From Pseudomonas sp. MIACH (GTDB lineage Bacteria; Pseudomonadota; Gammaproteobacteria; Pseudomonadales; Pseudomonadaceae): DNA of 64,000 bases. The stretch is taken from assembly GCF_001269925.1 (NCBI RefSeq), contig NZ_LHVO01000069.1, positions 41,497 to 105,496 of the forward strand. The letters run 5' to 3'. Numbering within the stretch: the stretch's first letter is position 1; the number at the start of each line of letters is the position of its first letter. The notes beneath the pieces were generated by a model, which saw only the letters and a program-made list of their open reading frames with translations, did no database searches and had not been told where the DNA came from. The translations under genes and the position numbers were made by a program. This document shows, piece by piece, positions 31,531-42,400 of this stretch.

Positions 31531-33330
31531 TCAGGCCGGAACCGATGCGTGATGGTCGCGACGGTGCGCGGCTTCACTGTGCTGGCTCTCGCCGTGCATC
31601 TCCGCCAGGCGGGTGATGAACTCGTCGACGAACACCCGCATGTCGGCGCTGACTTCCTTGTTACGCGTGATCAGGCGGTTGTAGCCAAACAGCGCAGGGA
31701 TCGCCACGAAAAGGCCCATGGCCGTGGCCAGCAAGGCCGCCGCCATGCCTGGGGCGATGGCGTTGATGTTCACGTCGCCGGCCATGGCCGTGCCGAGGAA
31801 CACCACCATGATCCCCAACACCGTACCGAGCAGGCCGATGTACGGGCCGCCGGCGATGGCGTTGGACAGGGTCGACAACTTGGAACTCAGGGCCTGGTTC
31901 TCACGGGTACGTACACCGTCCATGGAGCAGCGGATCGCTTCAATGGTGGCCGCCGACACCGACGACGTATCGGCGCCCTGGGCACGCCGGGTACGGATCT
32001 CCTTGACCGCCACCAGGTACAGGCGCCACAGCGAAGAATGGGTCAGGCGCTCAGCCAGTTGTGCGTCGTCGGCATACATCTCCAGGCGCGTGCCGATCTG
32101 GGCGAAGTGCTCGCGAAACACTTCGTTGGCACTGCTGAGGCGGCTGACCTGGCGGTTCTTGCGCAGCATGATCACCCACGACTGGAACATCATCGCCACC
32201 AGCACCAGGATGATCACCCAGGCGTCCACCGGCACGGCGTTGAGCAAAAAGCCCAGGCTGCCGAAACCGAAACCGGACTGTTCTTCATCCACGCCATAGG
32301 CCACCAGTTTCGACTCGGCGCCCTGGGCACTCGCGTCGGCCAGCAACAGCGCAGCGGGACGTGCCACCTTGGACAGGCGCAGCTCATCCATGGCCCCGGC
32401 GAACGGCAGGTGCGTGCTGCCGGCTTCCGGCAGGTCGGCGCCGACCGCCAACTGCGTATTGAACGCGGGCATGGCCACGGCGAGGTTGGCGGTTTCACGG
32501 CCATTCACGTACAGCGTGACCTTGTCACCCTCGGCGCTGAACGCCAGGTGCTGCCATTGGCCAGGGTTAAGGGGTTGGGTCGACACGACGCGCTGGCCGT
32601 CGATCTCCACAAACGGCGAGCCCTGGTTCAGGCCCAGCAACAGGCTGTGGGGGCCGTCACGCCGGGCCAGCACGATTTGCTCGCCGCTGGCCTGGTCCAG
32701 GCGCAGCCAGGCGCTGAAGGTGAAGGCTGCGCCGGCGGCGTGTTGCAGCGACGGGCTGGCGGGCAACAGCAGCGGCTGGCCGGCGAACTGCAAGGCGCGG
32801 CCGATCACACCGTCGATGCTCGCGCCGGTGGCGTTCAGAGCCGTGTTGGCGTAGGCCGTGGTGTCCCGTGGTGGCGTCGCGTTGGCACCATCGAAGTGAT
32901 AGAGCGCGGTGTAATTGGGGTCGAAGGTCAGTTGGCCATTGGCGGTGGCCGGGGCCTTCTGGTTGCCGTAGTACATCCAGATGTCCTGGCGCTGGCCGCC
33001 TTCGACCTTGGGCACATCGACCCAGATCAACGCCATGCCCATCAACGGGTCGAAGCTTTCGATCTGGTGATTGAACACGGTCTTGTCATCGGCACTCACA
33101 AAGCGCAGGTCGGCGCCGTCGTCCTTGACCCCGTCAAAGGTGAAGTTGCCGGTGTGCAGGCGCACCAGCAACGCGGTGCGGCCCAGGGCCTGATTGATCG
33201 CGGCGCCTTGGGCGGTGGTGTCCACCGAAATCTGTTTGCGGTAGTCCCAATCGTCCTGCCACCAGGCATGGGCGGTGGCCGGGAGCGCGAAGCCCAGGCA
33301 GATCAACAGGCTCAGGAATAGGCGTTGCAT
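31531..33330 (-). CDS. exbB2: ExbB-type channel subunit with large N-terminal DUF2341-LamG extension
   Basis: The 599-residue protein is more than twice the usual ExbB length. It carries a signal peptide (MQRLFLSLLICLGFALPATAHA), then a beta-rich DUF2341-like region (about 25-150: WDYRKQISVD, DIWMYYGN). A LamG/concanavalin-like jelly roll spans about 185-335 (FTFSAWLRLD, WQHLAFSAEGDKVTLYVNG). The first membrane span is at about 366-388. The MotA/TolQ/ExbB channel region (about 490-560) shows YIGLLGTVLGIMVVFLG and AAALLATAMGLFVAIPA. The extension must face the periplasm. ATG 33330 follows CGGAG, 24 bp after pdtB. A TonB motor subunit with a periplasmic glycan- or protein-binding lectin-like arm is unusual. 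Confidence 0.88.
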   Translation of the reverse strand: MQRLFLSLLICLGFALPATAHAWWQDDWDYRKQISVDTTAQGAAINQALGRTALLVRLHTGNFTFDGVKDDGADLRFVSADDKTVFNHQIESFDPLMGMALIWVDVPKVEGGQRQDIWMYYGNQKAPATANGQLTFDPNYTALYHFDGANATPPRDTTAYANTALNATGASIDGVIGRALQFAGQPLLLPASPSLQHAAGAAFTFSAWLRLDQASGEQIVLARRDGPHSLLLGLNQGSPFVEIDGQRVVSTQPLNPGQWQHLAFSAEGDKVTLYVNGRETANLAVAMPAFNTQLAVGADLPEAGSTHLPFAGAMDELRLSKVARPAALLLADASAQGAESKLVAYGVDEEQSGFGFGSLGFLLNAVPVDAWVIILVLVAMMFQSWVIMLRKNRQVSRLSSANEVFREHFAQIGTRLEMYADDAQLAERLTHSSLWRLYLVAVKEIRTRRAQGADTSSVSAATIEAIRCSMDGVRTRENQALSSKLSTLSNAIAGGPYIGLLGTVLGIMVVFLGTAMAGDVNINAIAPGMAAALLATAMGLFVAIPALFGYNRLITRNKEVSADMRVFVDEFITRLAEMHGESQHSEAAHRRDHHASVPA

Positions 33331-33354
33331 GGGTGAAGTCTCCGGAAGAAAAAG

Positions 33355-34944
33355 TCAGAAAGTCGCCTGCACACTGAAGTGCAGTCGCGAGTCCTGTTTC
33401 TGGGTGTTCGGTCCATCGAGCAGCGGGTAACCCCAATCCAGGCTGCCGGACAACCACTTGCTCAAACTGGCGCGGGTGCCAAGGCCGACACTGGCCAGGC
33501 TGTATTCGTCTTCCTGCTCGGGCAGCGGGTCGTGCAGGCGCATGCGCGCGCCTTCGGCGAACGCATAAAAGCGCCACTCCTGCACATAACTGCCGAGGAA
33601 CTTGGCCAGGGACGGCGTGCGCAGTTCCTGGGAGAGCAAATACCCCTCATCCCCGGTGCGCTCGGCCGCCAGGTAGCCGCGCACCGAGGTGGCGCCGCCG
33701 GCGGAATACTGCTCGTTGGACACCAGCGGCCCGGAGGCCAGCTGGAAAGCGCCCTTGGAGGCCGACTGCCAATCGTTGGCGAAGGTGTAGGTGTAATTCA
33801 GGTCGCCCTTGAGCACGGCAAAACTGGCACTGGCCTTGTAGCGCTTGTAATCGAATTCTTCGGCGTCGCTGCCGTAGCCAAAGAATGCGCGGGTGCCAAC
33901 CACCAGGTTCAAGCCCAGCCCCAGCTGGGATTGCTCGGTGTAGCGATAGCCGTTGTAGCCCAGGGTGATCGGCGCGTACTTGAGCGGCACCTGGTCGCTG
34001 CTGGAACCGAACTTCATCTGCTCGTCGAAGTCCTTGAAATCCACCCCGAACGAGAACGAATTGGCCCAGTTGCCCGCCGCCGGCAAGCTGTAAATGGCGG
34101 ATACGCCGTAGGAGTGGCCCTTGCCCAACACGTTGCTGCCGCCGATGGTGGCGATGTTGGTGTCGGACTGGTAACCGGAGAACTGCAAGGTCCAGCGCTC
34201 ATCCAGCGGCGCGCTGTAGGAGCCCGACCAGACCTTGGCGTTGTCGGTGTCCTGGGGCGCGGTGAAGTAGGTCAGGGAAATGCTGTGGCCCAGTTGCCAA
34301 AGGTTGTCGTAACCCAGGGTGGCGACCGAGCGCAGTTTCTCGGTGTCGGCGCTGTAGTCGTTGTTCAAGCCGATACTGGCGTGCCAGGGGTTCTGGTCCT
34401 CGACCTGCAGATCCACGTCCATGGTGCCGGGGCGCTGGCCTTCGCGGACCAGTGGCGTCACCTGCCGACCGGCACTGCGGTTGAGCCCGGCCAGTTGGGT
34501 TTGCACCGTGGTGAAATCCGGTACCGCACCTTCCTTGAGCCCCGGCACTTCGTCGCGGATCTCCACCGGCGAGTAGTGCTTGGCGCCGACCACACGCACG
34601 CGGCCCACCTTGGTCTCGCTGACCTGCAGATAGACGATGCCGTCATCGACCTTCTGCTCCGGCAACTCGACAAACACCGACTGATAGCCACGCGCCTGGT
34701 AGATCTTCTGCAACGCATCGCGCGCGCCTTCGATATCGTCCAGGGTCTTTTGCGGGCCAAGAAACGGGTACACCGCCTCCTCGATCGTCGCCGCATCGAG
34801 CACGGTATTGCCGCGCACGAAATACTCGTTGACGTCCACCTTGCGCGCCGGGGCTTGCTCGCCCTCTTCGGCCCACACCGGTTGCGCCAGGACGCCCAGC
34901 GTCAGGCAGCACAACGCCAGCGTTGATTTGAACAGATGCTCCAC
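33355..34944 (-). CDS. pdtB: Two-partner secretion outer-membrane transporter (TpsB)
   Basis: The 529-residue TpsB/FhaC-family protein has a signal peptide (LALCCLTLGVLAQPVWA) and two POTRA domains: about 32-105 (VNEYFVRGNTVLDAATI, ARGYQSVFVELP) and about 106-180 (GRVRVVGAKHYSP). A 16-strand barrel follows, with the loop-6 VRGY motif (GATSVRGYLAAERTGDEG) and a terminal Phe. It recognises the TPS domain of PdtA and translocates it. GTG 34944 was chosen over the upstream in-frame start (35007) because it yields the signal peptide directly and follows GGGGG. The cognate pdtA lies on the other side of phdA and a repeat region. Confidence 0.9.
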   Translation of the reverse strand: MEHLFKSTLALCCLTLGVLAQPVWAEEGEQAPARKVDVNEYFVRGNTVLDAATIEEAVYPFLGPQKTLDDIEGARDALQKIYQARGYQSVFVELPEQKVDDGIVYLQVSETKVGRVRVVGAKHYSPVEIRDEVPGLKEGAVPDFTTVQTQLAGLNRSAGRQVTPLVREGQRPGTMDVDLQVEDQNPWHASIGLNNDYSADTEKLRSVATLGYDNLWQLGHSISLTYFTAPQDTDNAKVWSGSYSAPLDERWTLQFSGYQSDTNIATIGGSNVLGKGHSYGVSAIYSLPAAGNWANSFSFGVDFKDFDEQMKFGSSSDQVPLKYAPITLGYNGYRYTEQSQLGLGLNLVVGTRAFFGYGSDAEEFDYKRYKASASFAVLKGDLNYTYTFANDWQSASKGAFQLASGPLVSNEQYSAGGATSVRGYLAAERTGDEGYLLSQELRTPSLAKFLGSYVQEWRFYAFAEGARMRLHDPLPEQEDEYSLASVGLGTRASLSKWLSGSLDWGYPLLDGPNTQKQDSRLHFSVQATF

Positions 34945-35003
34945 ACCGCCCCCTAACTGTCTAAGATTTTGCGCCGTCGCCGATTGCACGGCGGCTGGCC
35001 TGC

Positions 35004-35606
35004 TCAATTACTGCTGGTCGAAAGATGGCTGTGCCGCGCCAGCCAGGTGTGCAGCAAGGCGAAGTTCAGGGAGAACTCCGGCATGTGCAGCAAGGCGCCA
35101 CAGAACACTTCACCGATGATGGTCTGGATCAACTGCACCGCCTGCGGGTTGTTCAACAGGCTGGCGATGTCGCGCTGCAGGGCATGGATGCTCCACACCT
35201 TCTGGTTCAGCTCCAGACCCACGAACCAGCGGAACAGCAGGTTGTAGTTCAGTTGCTCGTGGAGTTGCTGTTCGCTGGGTACCGAATACAGCAGTTGCAG
35301 CAGCAGGATCTGCACCACGGTCTGCGGCGCGATCGACATGCCCGGTTCGGCCTGGAGCAGGTCGCGATGCTGGCCGAGCACCTCTTCGATCTGCGGGCGC
35401 AACAACACCAGCGAATGCCCGGCCGGGATGTAGCTGGACACTTCCTTCAAGGCACCCTGCCAATCGTCCTGGGAGACGATCCACACCCACGGCGCGCCGT
35501 AGCGATACACCGAAACCGGCTTCTTGCGCGCGGCCTCGACGATCTTCGACAGGCGCTGATCGAGCTCTTGCATGCCTACTTTCGAGTAACGTTCCATAGT
35601 TCCCAT
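35004..35606 (-). CDS. phdA: Phd-like protein fused to an IS5-type transposase N-terminal domain
   Basis: The 200-residue protein starts with a Phd/YefM antitoxin-like segment (about 5-50: YSKVGMQELDQRLSKIVE, VSVYRYGAPWVWIVS). The rest (about 60-160) resembles the DUF772 N-terminal domain of IS5-family transposases: APQTVVQILLLQLLYSVPS, EQLNYNLLFRWFVGLEL and VWSIHALQRDI follow that pattern, without a DDE catalytic core. ATG 35606 follows AGGAG at 7 nt. Position matches PA0691, named phdA in P. aeruginosa and reported to limit phage-linked lysis. It heads the operon, 59 bp before pdtB. DNA-binding autoregulation is plausible but inferred. Confidence 0.75.
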   Translation of the reverse strand: MGTMERYSKVGMQELDQRLSKIVEAARKKPVSVYRYGAPWVWIVSQDDWQGALKEVSSYIPAGHSLVLLRPQIEEVLGQHRDLLQAEPGMSIAPQTVVQILLLQLLYSVPSEQQLHEQLNYNLLFRWFVGLELNQKVWSIHALQRDIASLLNNPQAVQLIQTIIGEVFCGALLHMPEFSLNFALLHTWLARHSHLSTSSN

Positions 35607-35702
35607 TGCCCCACTCCTGGCGTCCCGCTGACGGCTGGGGAAGCGGCTTGTGGCGGCCTCCAGCGCGTTACATAGGCAAGACGGAAGTGGCTGTGAGCTA
35701 CC

Positions 35703-35725
35703 GAACTTTTGTCATGAAAGCTTCA
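35703..35725 (-). promoter_or_regulatory. Shared promoter motif upstream of phdA
   Basis: Read on the plus strand: GAACTT, T, TGTCATG, A, AAG, C, TTCA. It matches 19 of 23 positions with 49039-49061, which lies upstream of pdtA at nearly the same distance (97 versus 84 bp to the start codon). TGTCAT is a Pho-box half-site core and the ends are GAACTT/AAGCTTC-like inverted elements. A PhoB and/or sigma-VreI control site is inferred. Confidence 0.55.
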
Positions 35726-35812
35726 TTTTGAATTGTGAGGGAGGCAATTTTTCCGGGGGCTGCATCGGCGGCCCTAGAGCTGAGCGGAGTTGTGCCCGGT
35801 GTACTCGGTTGG

Positions 35813-36179
35813 AAATGTGGGAGGGGGCTTGCTCCCGATAGCGGCGGATCAGTCACAGCAACATCGACTGGTCTACCGTCATCGGGGCGTGGGTATCTAC
35901 ACAACTTTTCAGCCCCTGACAAAATCTCCCTGTGGCGAGCGGGCTTGTCCCGCGTTGGGCTGCGTAGCAGCCCCAGTAAAGCTGAATGCGGTGTATCAGA
36001 AACTCCATAGCGGCTGTTTTGGGGCCGCTACGCGGCCCAACGCGGGACAAGCCCGCTCGCCACAGGGGAACTCGCCAGTCTCTGAAAATTGTGTAGATAC
36101 TTATGCCTCGGTGAGGGTGTATCAGTTGATGCATCTTTGACTGACCCACTGCCATCGGGGCAAGCCCCCTCCCACATTT
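35813..36179. repeat. Large three-layer inverted repeat composite
   Basis: Three arms mirror each other. Outer: TGTGGGAGGGGGCTTG near 35816 and its complement ending 36178. Middle: GTATCTACACAA plus TTTTCAG near 35893, and its complement near 36082-36100, with one indel. Inner: 48-bp arms 35928-35975 and 36020-36067 matching at 46 positions, starting CCCTGTGGCGAGCGGGC. The element separates pdtA's terminator from the phdA promoter. A left-half copy with the same layer order is at 63860. Confidence 0.85.
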
Positions 36180-36240
36180 GAGCCCGGTTGGCAGGTGGGA
36201 AGCTGCCCGGCTGCAAATCTCGTGGGCACCGCTGATCCCC

Positions 36241-36340
36241 TGTGGGAGATGTCGAGCTTCAGCGAGGCTTCGATGGCGGCGGCACAGTTGATAGAGGGGC
36301 TGGCTGACACACCGCTATCGGCGCAAGCCCCCTCCCACAG
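36241..36340. repeat. Inverted REP doublet
   Basis: TGTGGGAGATGTCGAGCTT at 36241 (degenerate REP) faces a REP copy GCAAGCCCCCTCCCACA ending at 36339. The spacer includes GATGGCGGCGGCACAG. It lies just downstream of the pdtA terminator, next to the larger composite, so REP copies are clustered between pdtA and phdA. Confidence 0.65.
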
Positions 36341-36403
36341 TTTTGACCGAATCACACCCCACAACACCGGTCGATTATCAGGTCGCCGCCCCTCTGATCC
36401 GCC

Positions 36404-36432
36404 AAAAAAATGGGGCGATCACTGATCGCCCC
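36404..36432 (-). terminator. Rho-independent terminator of pdtA
   Basis: A perfect 10-bp stem (GGGGCGATCA at 36412-36421, TGATCGCCCC at 36423-36432) with a 1-nt centre is followed on the minus strand by a run of seven T (A's at 36404-36410). It lies 32 bp after the pdtA stop. Confidence 0.9.
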
Positions 36433-36463
36433 GAACGGTACATCGAGAGGTCCTTCTGAAACG

Positions 36464-39400
36464 CTACAAACTGATCTGCTTACGCTCCTCATCCGTCAAC
36501 CGCGCCCGCGCCTGTTCACTCAGCGGCCCCGCGCCCAGCACCTGCACCGGGCTGTTGGGGTTGTAGCTGGAGTTTTTCTGCTGCGGCTCCGGCTCGCGTG
36601 GCAACGGCTCGCTGCCCAGGCTCAGCACCTCCACGGTCATGATCGACGGCCGGCCCTGCTTGGACGCCGCCTGCTGGCTGCGCGCCGCGTCTTCTGCGGC
36701 CTGGGACGCCGCCGCCCCCGCCGCGCTGGCTGAACTCATGGCACCCGTGTTGACCGTGGCCGACACCGGCACCCCGGACGACTTGCCCTGGGTCTGGATG
36801 TTCGCCGCGTTCACCACCCGCAAGGCGGCGATGTTGACGTTGCCCGACACCCGAATGCCCGCCTCCCCCGCATCGATGGTGCCCATCGGTGCGATCAGGT
36901 CGATATCCCCCGCCGGCACTTCCGGGATCGGGTTCAGCGTGGCGATCCCAGCACCGGTACTCGGCACCGACGGCGACAGGCTCACGTTGCCCCAGTTGTC
37001 ATAGACGCGCTTGGGCGGGGTGTACACCACGGTAGTCTTGGAGCCACGACCGGCGTTGATGTCGCCCTCGCTGGTCCAGGCCATGATCGAGCCGCCGAAG
37101 GTGGTCATGATGCGGCTCTGGCCAAGCAGGATGCTGCCCAGGGAATACAGTTGGATATCTCCCGAGCCCTGGGTGATCAGACCCGCTGTCGACGGCGGCG
37201 CCGCGCCTTCGATGCCGAAGGTCTGGCTGCCGCCTGGGGTGAGCATCTGGATCGAGCCACCGGCATTGGTGTGTACGCCCGAGCCGTTGAACAGCGTGAT
37301 GTCGCCTTGGTAGGTGATCGCGTTACCGGCAACGTCCTTGTCCGGGAACAGCGCCGCAATCGCCGCGCGACCGCGCAGGTAACTGCCCTGGCGCACGCTG
37401 CCGTCCTGGTTGTACTCGCGGCCGGCGGCCTTGAGTTCGGCGAAGTACACGTCGCGGGCAAATATCCGTTGCTGCTCGGCGGGCAGCGCCGCGTAGTAGG
37501 CGCGGGCCTGCTCGCTGTCGCCGACAAAACCGAAGCGCTCGGCGAGCCAGGTAACCAGTTCGTTTTCGTACGTCTTGGCGACCTTGGCCCCCTGCAACGA
37601 CTCGCCCGCTTGTGCCTGGTTGACAGGGTTCAGGTAGCGCTCGACAAAACGCTGGTAATCCGGCCCGTTGGCGCCGACACCGGCCTGCATCACAATGCTC
37701 GCGCCGGGGCGGCTGTCACCTGGCAATACCCCGCCCAGGCTGGTCACGCTGTACTCGCCCGCAGGTCCCGTCATCAGGATATTGCGGCCTGCCGACACGT
37801 CCAGCAGGCCAGGCCCGGCCACCTCGAAGTTGCTGTAGAGAATGTCGCGACCGGCCGACACGATGGAGATGTCGTTGGCGTTTTTGTGCAGGAACAGATT
37901 ATTGCTCGAAGGCGCGTCCGTCCTGTCCACACCAAAACTACGCCCACTGCTGACGATATCCCGCCCGGCCATCATCCGGACCGGGCCATTCCCTTCATAC
38001 CAGGTCTCACCTTCATGCAACGCTCCAGGGTTACTGCTGAACGTGATTATCCGGCCACTGCTCACCCCGACCAGGTCCCCGTCTATCGCATAAAAACGCG
38101 CCGGCTCAGCACTGCCAGCCGATGACGCGGCTGCCGTGCCGGAACCGAACGCCAACAGCGACAGGCTGACCAGGCTACCCGTGGGCGGTAGGTTGCTGAC
38201 CACTACAGCATTGCCAATACGGGCCTCGTACGCAGGGTTCCAAGGGGTTGCCATCGCGCTCGGCGCCGCCCCGGACTGGCTCACGGCCATGCCACCGGCG
38301 TAGATCGAGCCCTGGGCGAGGAACTGCAACTGGCCGGCCGGCCCGGGAGCCAACATCAAGGGGTCTGTGTAGTTGAGGTCAGAGTTCTCCTGCGCCCGGG
38401 CCGCTTTACCGTAATACAGACTGCCGCCGGCCGCCGTTGCCCTGACGATTGACGGGTAGGCCACGGCCAGGTCACCCGGCGTGCCGGGTAGGCTGACGGG
38501 GGTCAGGTTACCGCCCAAGGAAAACAGATCAATGGCCGTGTCCTTGGTCCACAGCGTAAACCAGCTGCTGCCGGTGCCGAGGGTGGTGCCTTGTGCAAAA
38601 GGCGAAGAATGGCTAACCGGCACCCGGCCCGGGTCTTCGACGGTTTTCACCACCTGGTCACCCAGGGTCTGCACGTTGAACGTGGCGTCACCCGGCACCA
38701 GGGTCAGCCCACCGCGCGCCACGCCACGGGTCGAGACCAGCGGGTCGAAGGCACGGGTCTCGCCCGGGCTCTGTTCGGTAGAGGTTGCCCCGTACAGCAA
38801 ATCGACGCTGCCTACACTGGCGCTGCGCAACTGCACATCACCGCGAAGATTGACCAGCATGCCGTCACGATGGTCCGCATTGGCAACGACAACACTGGCA
38901 GGGTTCATGCTGCCACCGATGCGCACCCGCAGATCGCCCCCACCGGTCACTTGCAGGCTGCCATCGCTGGCGACCCTGCCCGTGCTGCCCACTGCCAGGA
39001 CCAGGCCTTGGCTATGGGGGTTTACGGCATCGTTGCCGAAGCCATAACCGAGGGTGTTCAAGACCCCGGCGTCACCGCCGACATTGACAGCCAGATCGCC
39101 ACCGCCCAGGGTGCCGAAGCCGGTGAAACCGAGCATTTTGTCCGCGCCTGCAGCCGCTGCGGTGTAACTGCCGAAATTGATCCACCAGGCGCTCGGTTGA
39201 GCCTGGCCACCCGTCGCCACATCGCTGCTGCCCTGGCGCCATAGCCAGTTGCCGATTGCCGCCGAATCGAACCCGACATCCTTGGGGTTGGGTCGCCCGA
39301 TGTTGCTCTGGGCGATGCTGGTGATATCACCGGTCAAGTCACCCCCGGTATTAATCGTCAGATTGCCCCCGGCCTCTGGATACCAGGCCCGGTACAAGCT

Positions 39401-42400
39401 CGTGGACGAGCCGTTGACGAACTGTTCGAACAGGCTGCCAGGATCACCCAGCACGGTGGCCCCCTGCTTAGCCTTCGGCTGATTGTAGGGGTCGTCCTGG
39501 AAGGTACCGGCAGAAGATGTACCGGCGGTGTACACCCCATACAACGAGTCCATGCTCAGGTTGCCCGCGCTCAGCAACTCCAGATCGCCGGTCCCGGTGC
39601 GGATCACGCTCAAGCGCGTGCTTGCCGGTGCAGCGGCGTATTCCTGCGGGTTTTTCATCTGGCAATACGTGGGGCTCGCGCACAGTTGCTCCACGGTAAT
39701 TTGACTGAAACTGAACGCCAGCGCCTCGGTGACCTCGTCCCCCGCCTTTACGATGATGCCCTTCCTCGCGAATCGAGCGACTGCCGCCGGAGTGAATATG
39801 TAAGCCCCCGTGGTCTTGCAGAATTGCGGGGATGCACCGCAGAAATCATCGATTGACCCCTCGTTGAGGCCGTCGAGCACACGCTGGTCGATCGGATCAC
39901 CAGCCTTGACGGTCACCCCGGCACCCGCCAGGTACGTGACCCCAGCAGCCGTCCAGGTTTCCACGCCACGGGGCGGTAATGCCTTGGCGAACATGCCGTA
40001 GTGAGTGTCCGCCAGATGCAGGTCGCCGCTGCGCGGGTGCGCTTGCAGGATACGACTGTCGGCAGCCTCGGTATCGGCGCCTGCGACCAGGCGCAGCGAC
40101 CACGACTGGGTGCCTTCGGCAAGCATCGGCGAAATTGCCCAAAGCTGCCCGGCCGCACCGGCGCGCAACGCCACCGACTGGACCCCGGCAGGCAACTTGA
40201 CATCCGTGCCGGCAGGGATCAACGCACCTTTGGGCAAGGCCTTGAGCCCATCGAGCAGCACAATGTTAGTGGTCAGTCCTGCCTGGTCCACGGTTGGCAG
40301 CGGTACGCCCTTTGGCCAGGTCATGCCTTGCAGCAAGGTACCCTCGGTCAACAGCGTACCGGCACCCAGTTGCGTGCCCGCCACCAAGGTCTGCGCCTCG
40401 CCGAGCAAGGTACCGGCGGCAAACAACAGAGTGCCGCCGGCATCTCGCACATCGGCCGCGACGACGCTGCCCGCAGGCAATACCAGGTCCTGGCCCAACG
40501 TCGCGGCCACGGGCAAACGCGTATTGGCGGCGACGGTCAGGCCCTTGATCGGCAGGTCATAGTTAAGGGTAGCGCCGGCCGGGAAGGCGGTGCCGTCGGC
40601 CAGGGTCACGCCGTTGCCAGGCACCACCACCGTGCCGCCACGGTAGTCGATACCGGGCAACAGTACCCAGCCCTTGTCATCGGCAGACGCCGGCGGCGGT
40701 GCGAAGCCGTCGTTGATGCTGCCGTAGATATTCAGGTCACCCCCGGCGCGCAGGGTCAGGCTGCCGGATTCACCCGAGCCGTAGACGGCATTGTCCTGCT
40801 GGCTATGGGGGTTGAGGCTGGCGTAACGGTAGCGGGACAGGTCCACGTCGCCCTGCACGACCAGATCGCCGTCCGCCGTCTTGCTGATGATTTCCACGCC
40901 AGGGCGCAGGTGGAAAGCATCGGCGTAGGTGGCGTTGTTCAATCCGGCGAGTTTGTTTTGCAGCAGGTTGCTGTTCTGCAACGCAGCCTTGATAAAGGCG
41001 TCGCTCAAGGCGTGCTTGCCATCCAGGTAGCCCTGGGTGATTTCCTGATACGGCTTGCCGCTGGCGGTAGGGTCGGTTTTTTCGGGAGCGTCGTCGTAGG
41101 TGATCATGCCGTTGAGCGCAATCGAACGCGCGCCTTGGATAGTCAACTGCCCACGGGCGTCGATGGCGATGTCATTGCCGCCCACTCGCGGCGCGTTGAG
41201 TTCCAGCGTACCGCGGCTGCGCCCGTCATTGCCGGTCGCAGCAGTACCGTGACGCAGGTCGATACGTGCCCCCTCGGCGAGGGTCAGCTGGCCGTCGCCG
41301 GAGCCCAGCACCACCATGGCGCGGTTGGGCGAGTCGATGATCTTGCCGTAGCTGTCCACCCGCAGTTTGCTGCCATGGGCGTCGAGCACCGCCGTGCCGT
41401 CGAGGGTCAGGCCGTGCTTGCCGGCCAGGTTGATGCTGCCGACCCGCTCACCGCTGGCGTCCACCAGGCCGTTCACGCGCAGGCTGCCGTTATCCATGGA
41501 CACGCTGATGGTACCGGCCTTGAGCCCGTTGCCGATGGTCAAGTCACCCTGCTTGAGCTGGAAGCTGCGGGCACCGAAGACCCCGCCCTGGTTGAGGCGC
41601 TGGTTAAGGTCGGCGAACTGCTGGTCAAGGGAACCGCTGCCGCCCAGGTGCTGGGCCTGGAGTTCCACGGTGGCGGCCTGGTAGGGCATCGAGGTGCCGC
41701 CAGCCGCGTAATAACCGCTGCTGCTGCCAAGGATCCTGCCTTGCAGGTCGACGGTCCCGGCCGCCGCATCCGTGGCCACCGCCCGTAATTTACCCGCCTG
41801 GTTGTGCTGGGCCGACAGGTCGATGGTCGAGCCCGCCGCCTGGCGGATATTGCCGCTGCGGCTGTCCAGCAACACATCGCCGCCCCAGCCGTATTGGGTC
41901 ACATCGTTGAACGCAATGGCGCGGCCGGCCACGTCGATCAAGGCGTCATCGGTCAAGACCACATCGCCCCGGGCGCTGAGGCTGACCTTGCCGCTGGGCA
42001 ACACCACCGCACCGGCCACACGAATGCTGTCGCCTTGCAGGGACAGCTCGGCCCCCTGGCCGTTGGCCGTGCCACGGGGGCCTGCCGACGCGCCGATATC
42101 AATCGCACCGCCGGCTTTGATCGTGTTCACCGAGCCGCCCTCACCGGTCATCAGCGGTGTACGGATCGTCAGGTTGCCGCCGCTGTACTGGAAGCCGTTG
42201 ACCGGGTCATACGCGCCCTGGCGCTGGTACACCGACAGGCTGCCCTTGTGGTTGGCAGTGATGCGTTCACTGGCGTTGAGGTTGACGTTGGCGAACCCCA
42301 AGGCCAAGCGGTCGAAACTCTTCACATTGCTCGGCTGACCGAACTCGCCATAGCCGAATTCGATACGCTCGGCGTTGATGTCCAGGCGTCCGCTGCCAGT

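Noticed and set aside
28621..33321. Two ~590-codon plus-strand open frames opposite the porin and exbB2
   Set aside because: Shadows of genes with clear signal peptides, barrel or channel motifs on the minus strand.
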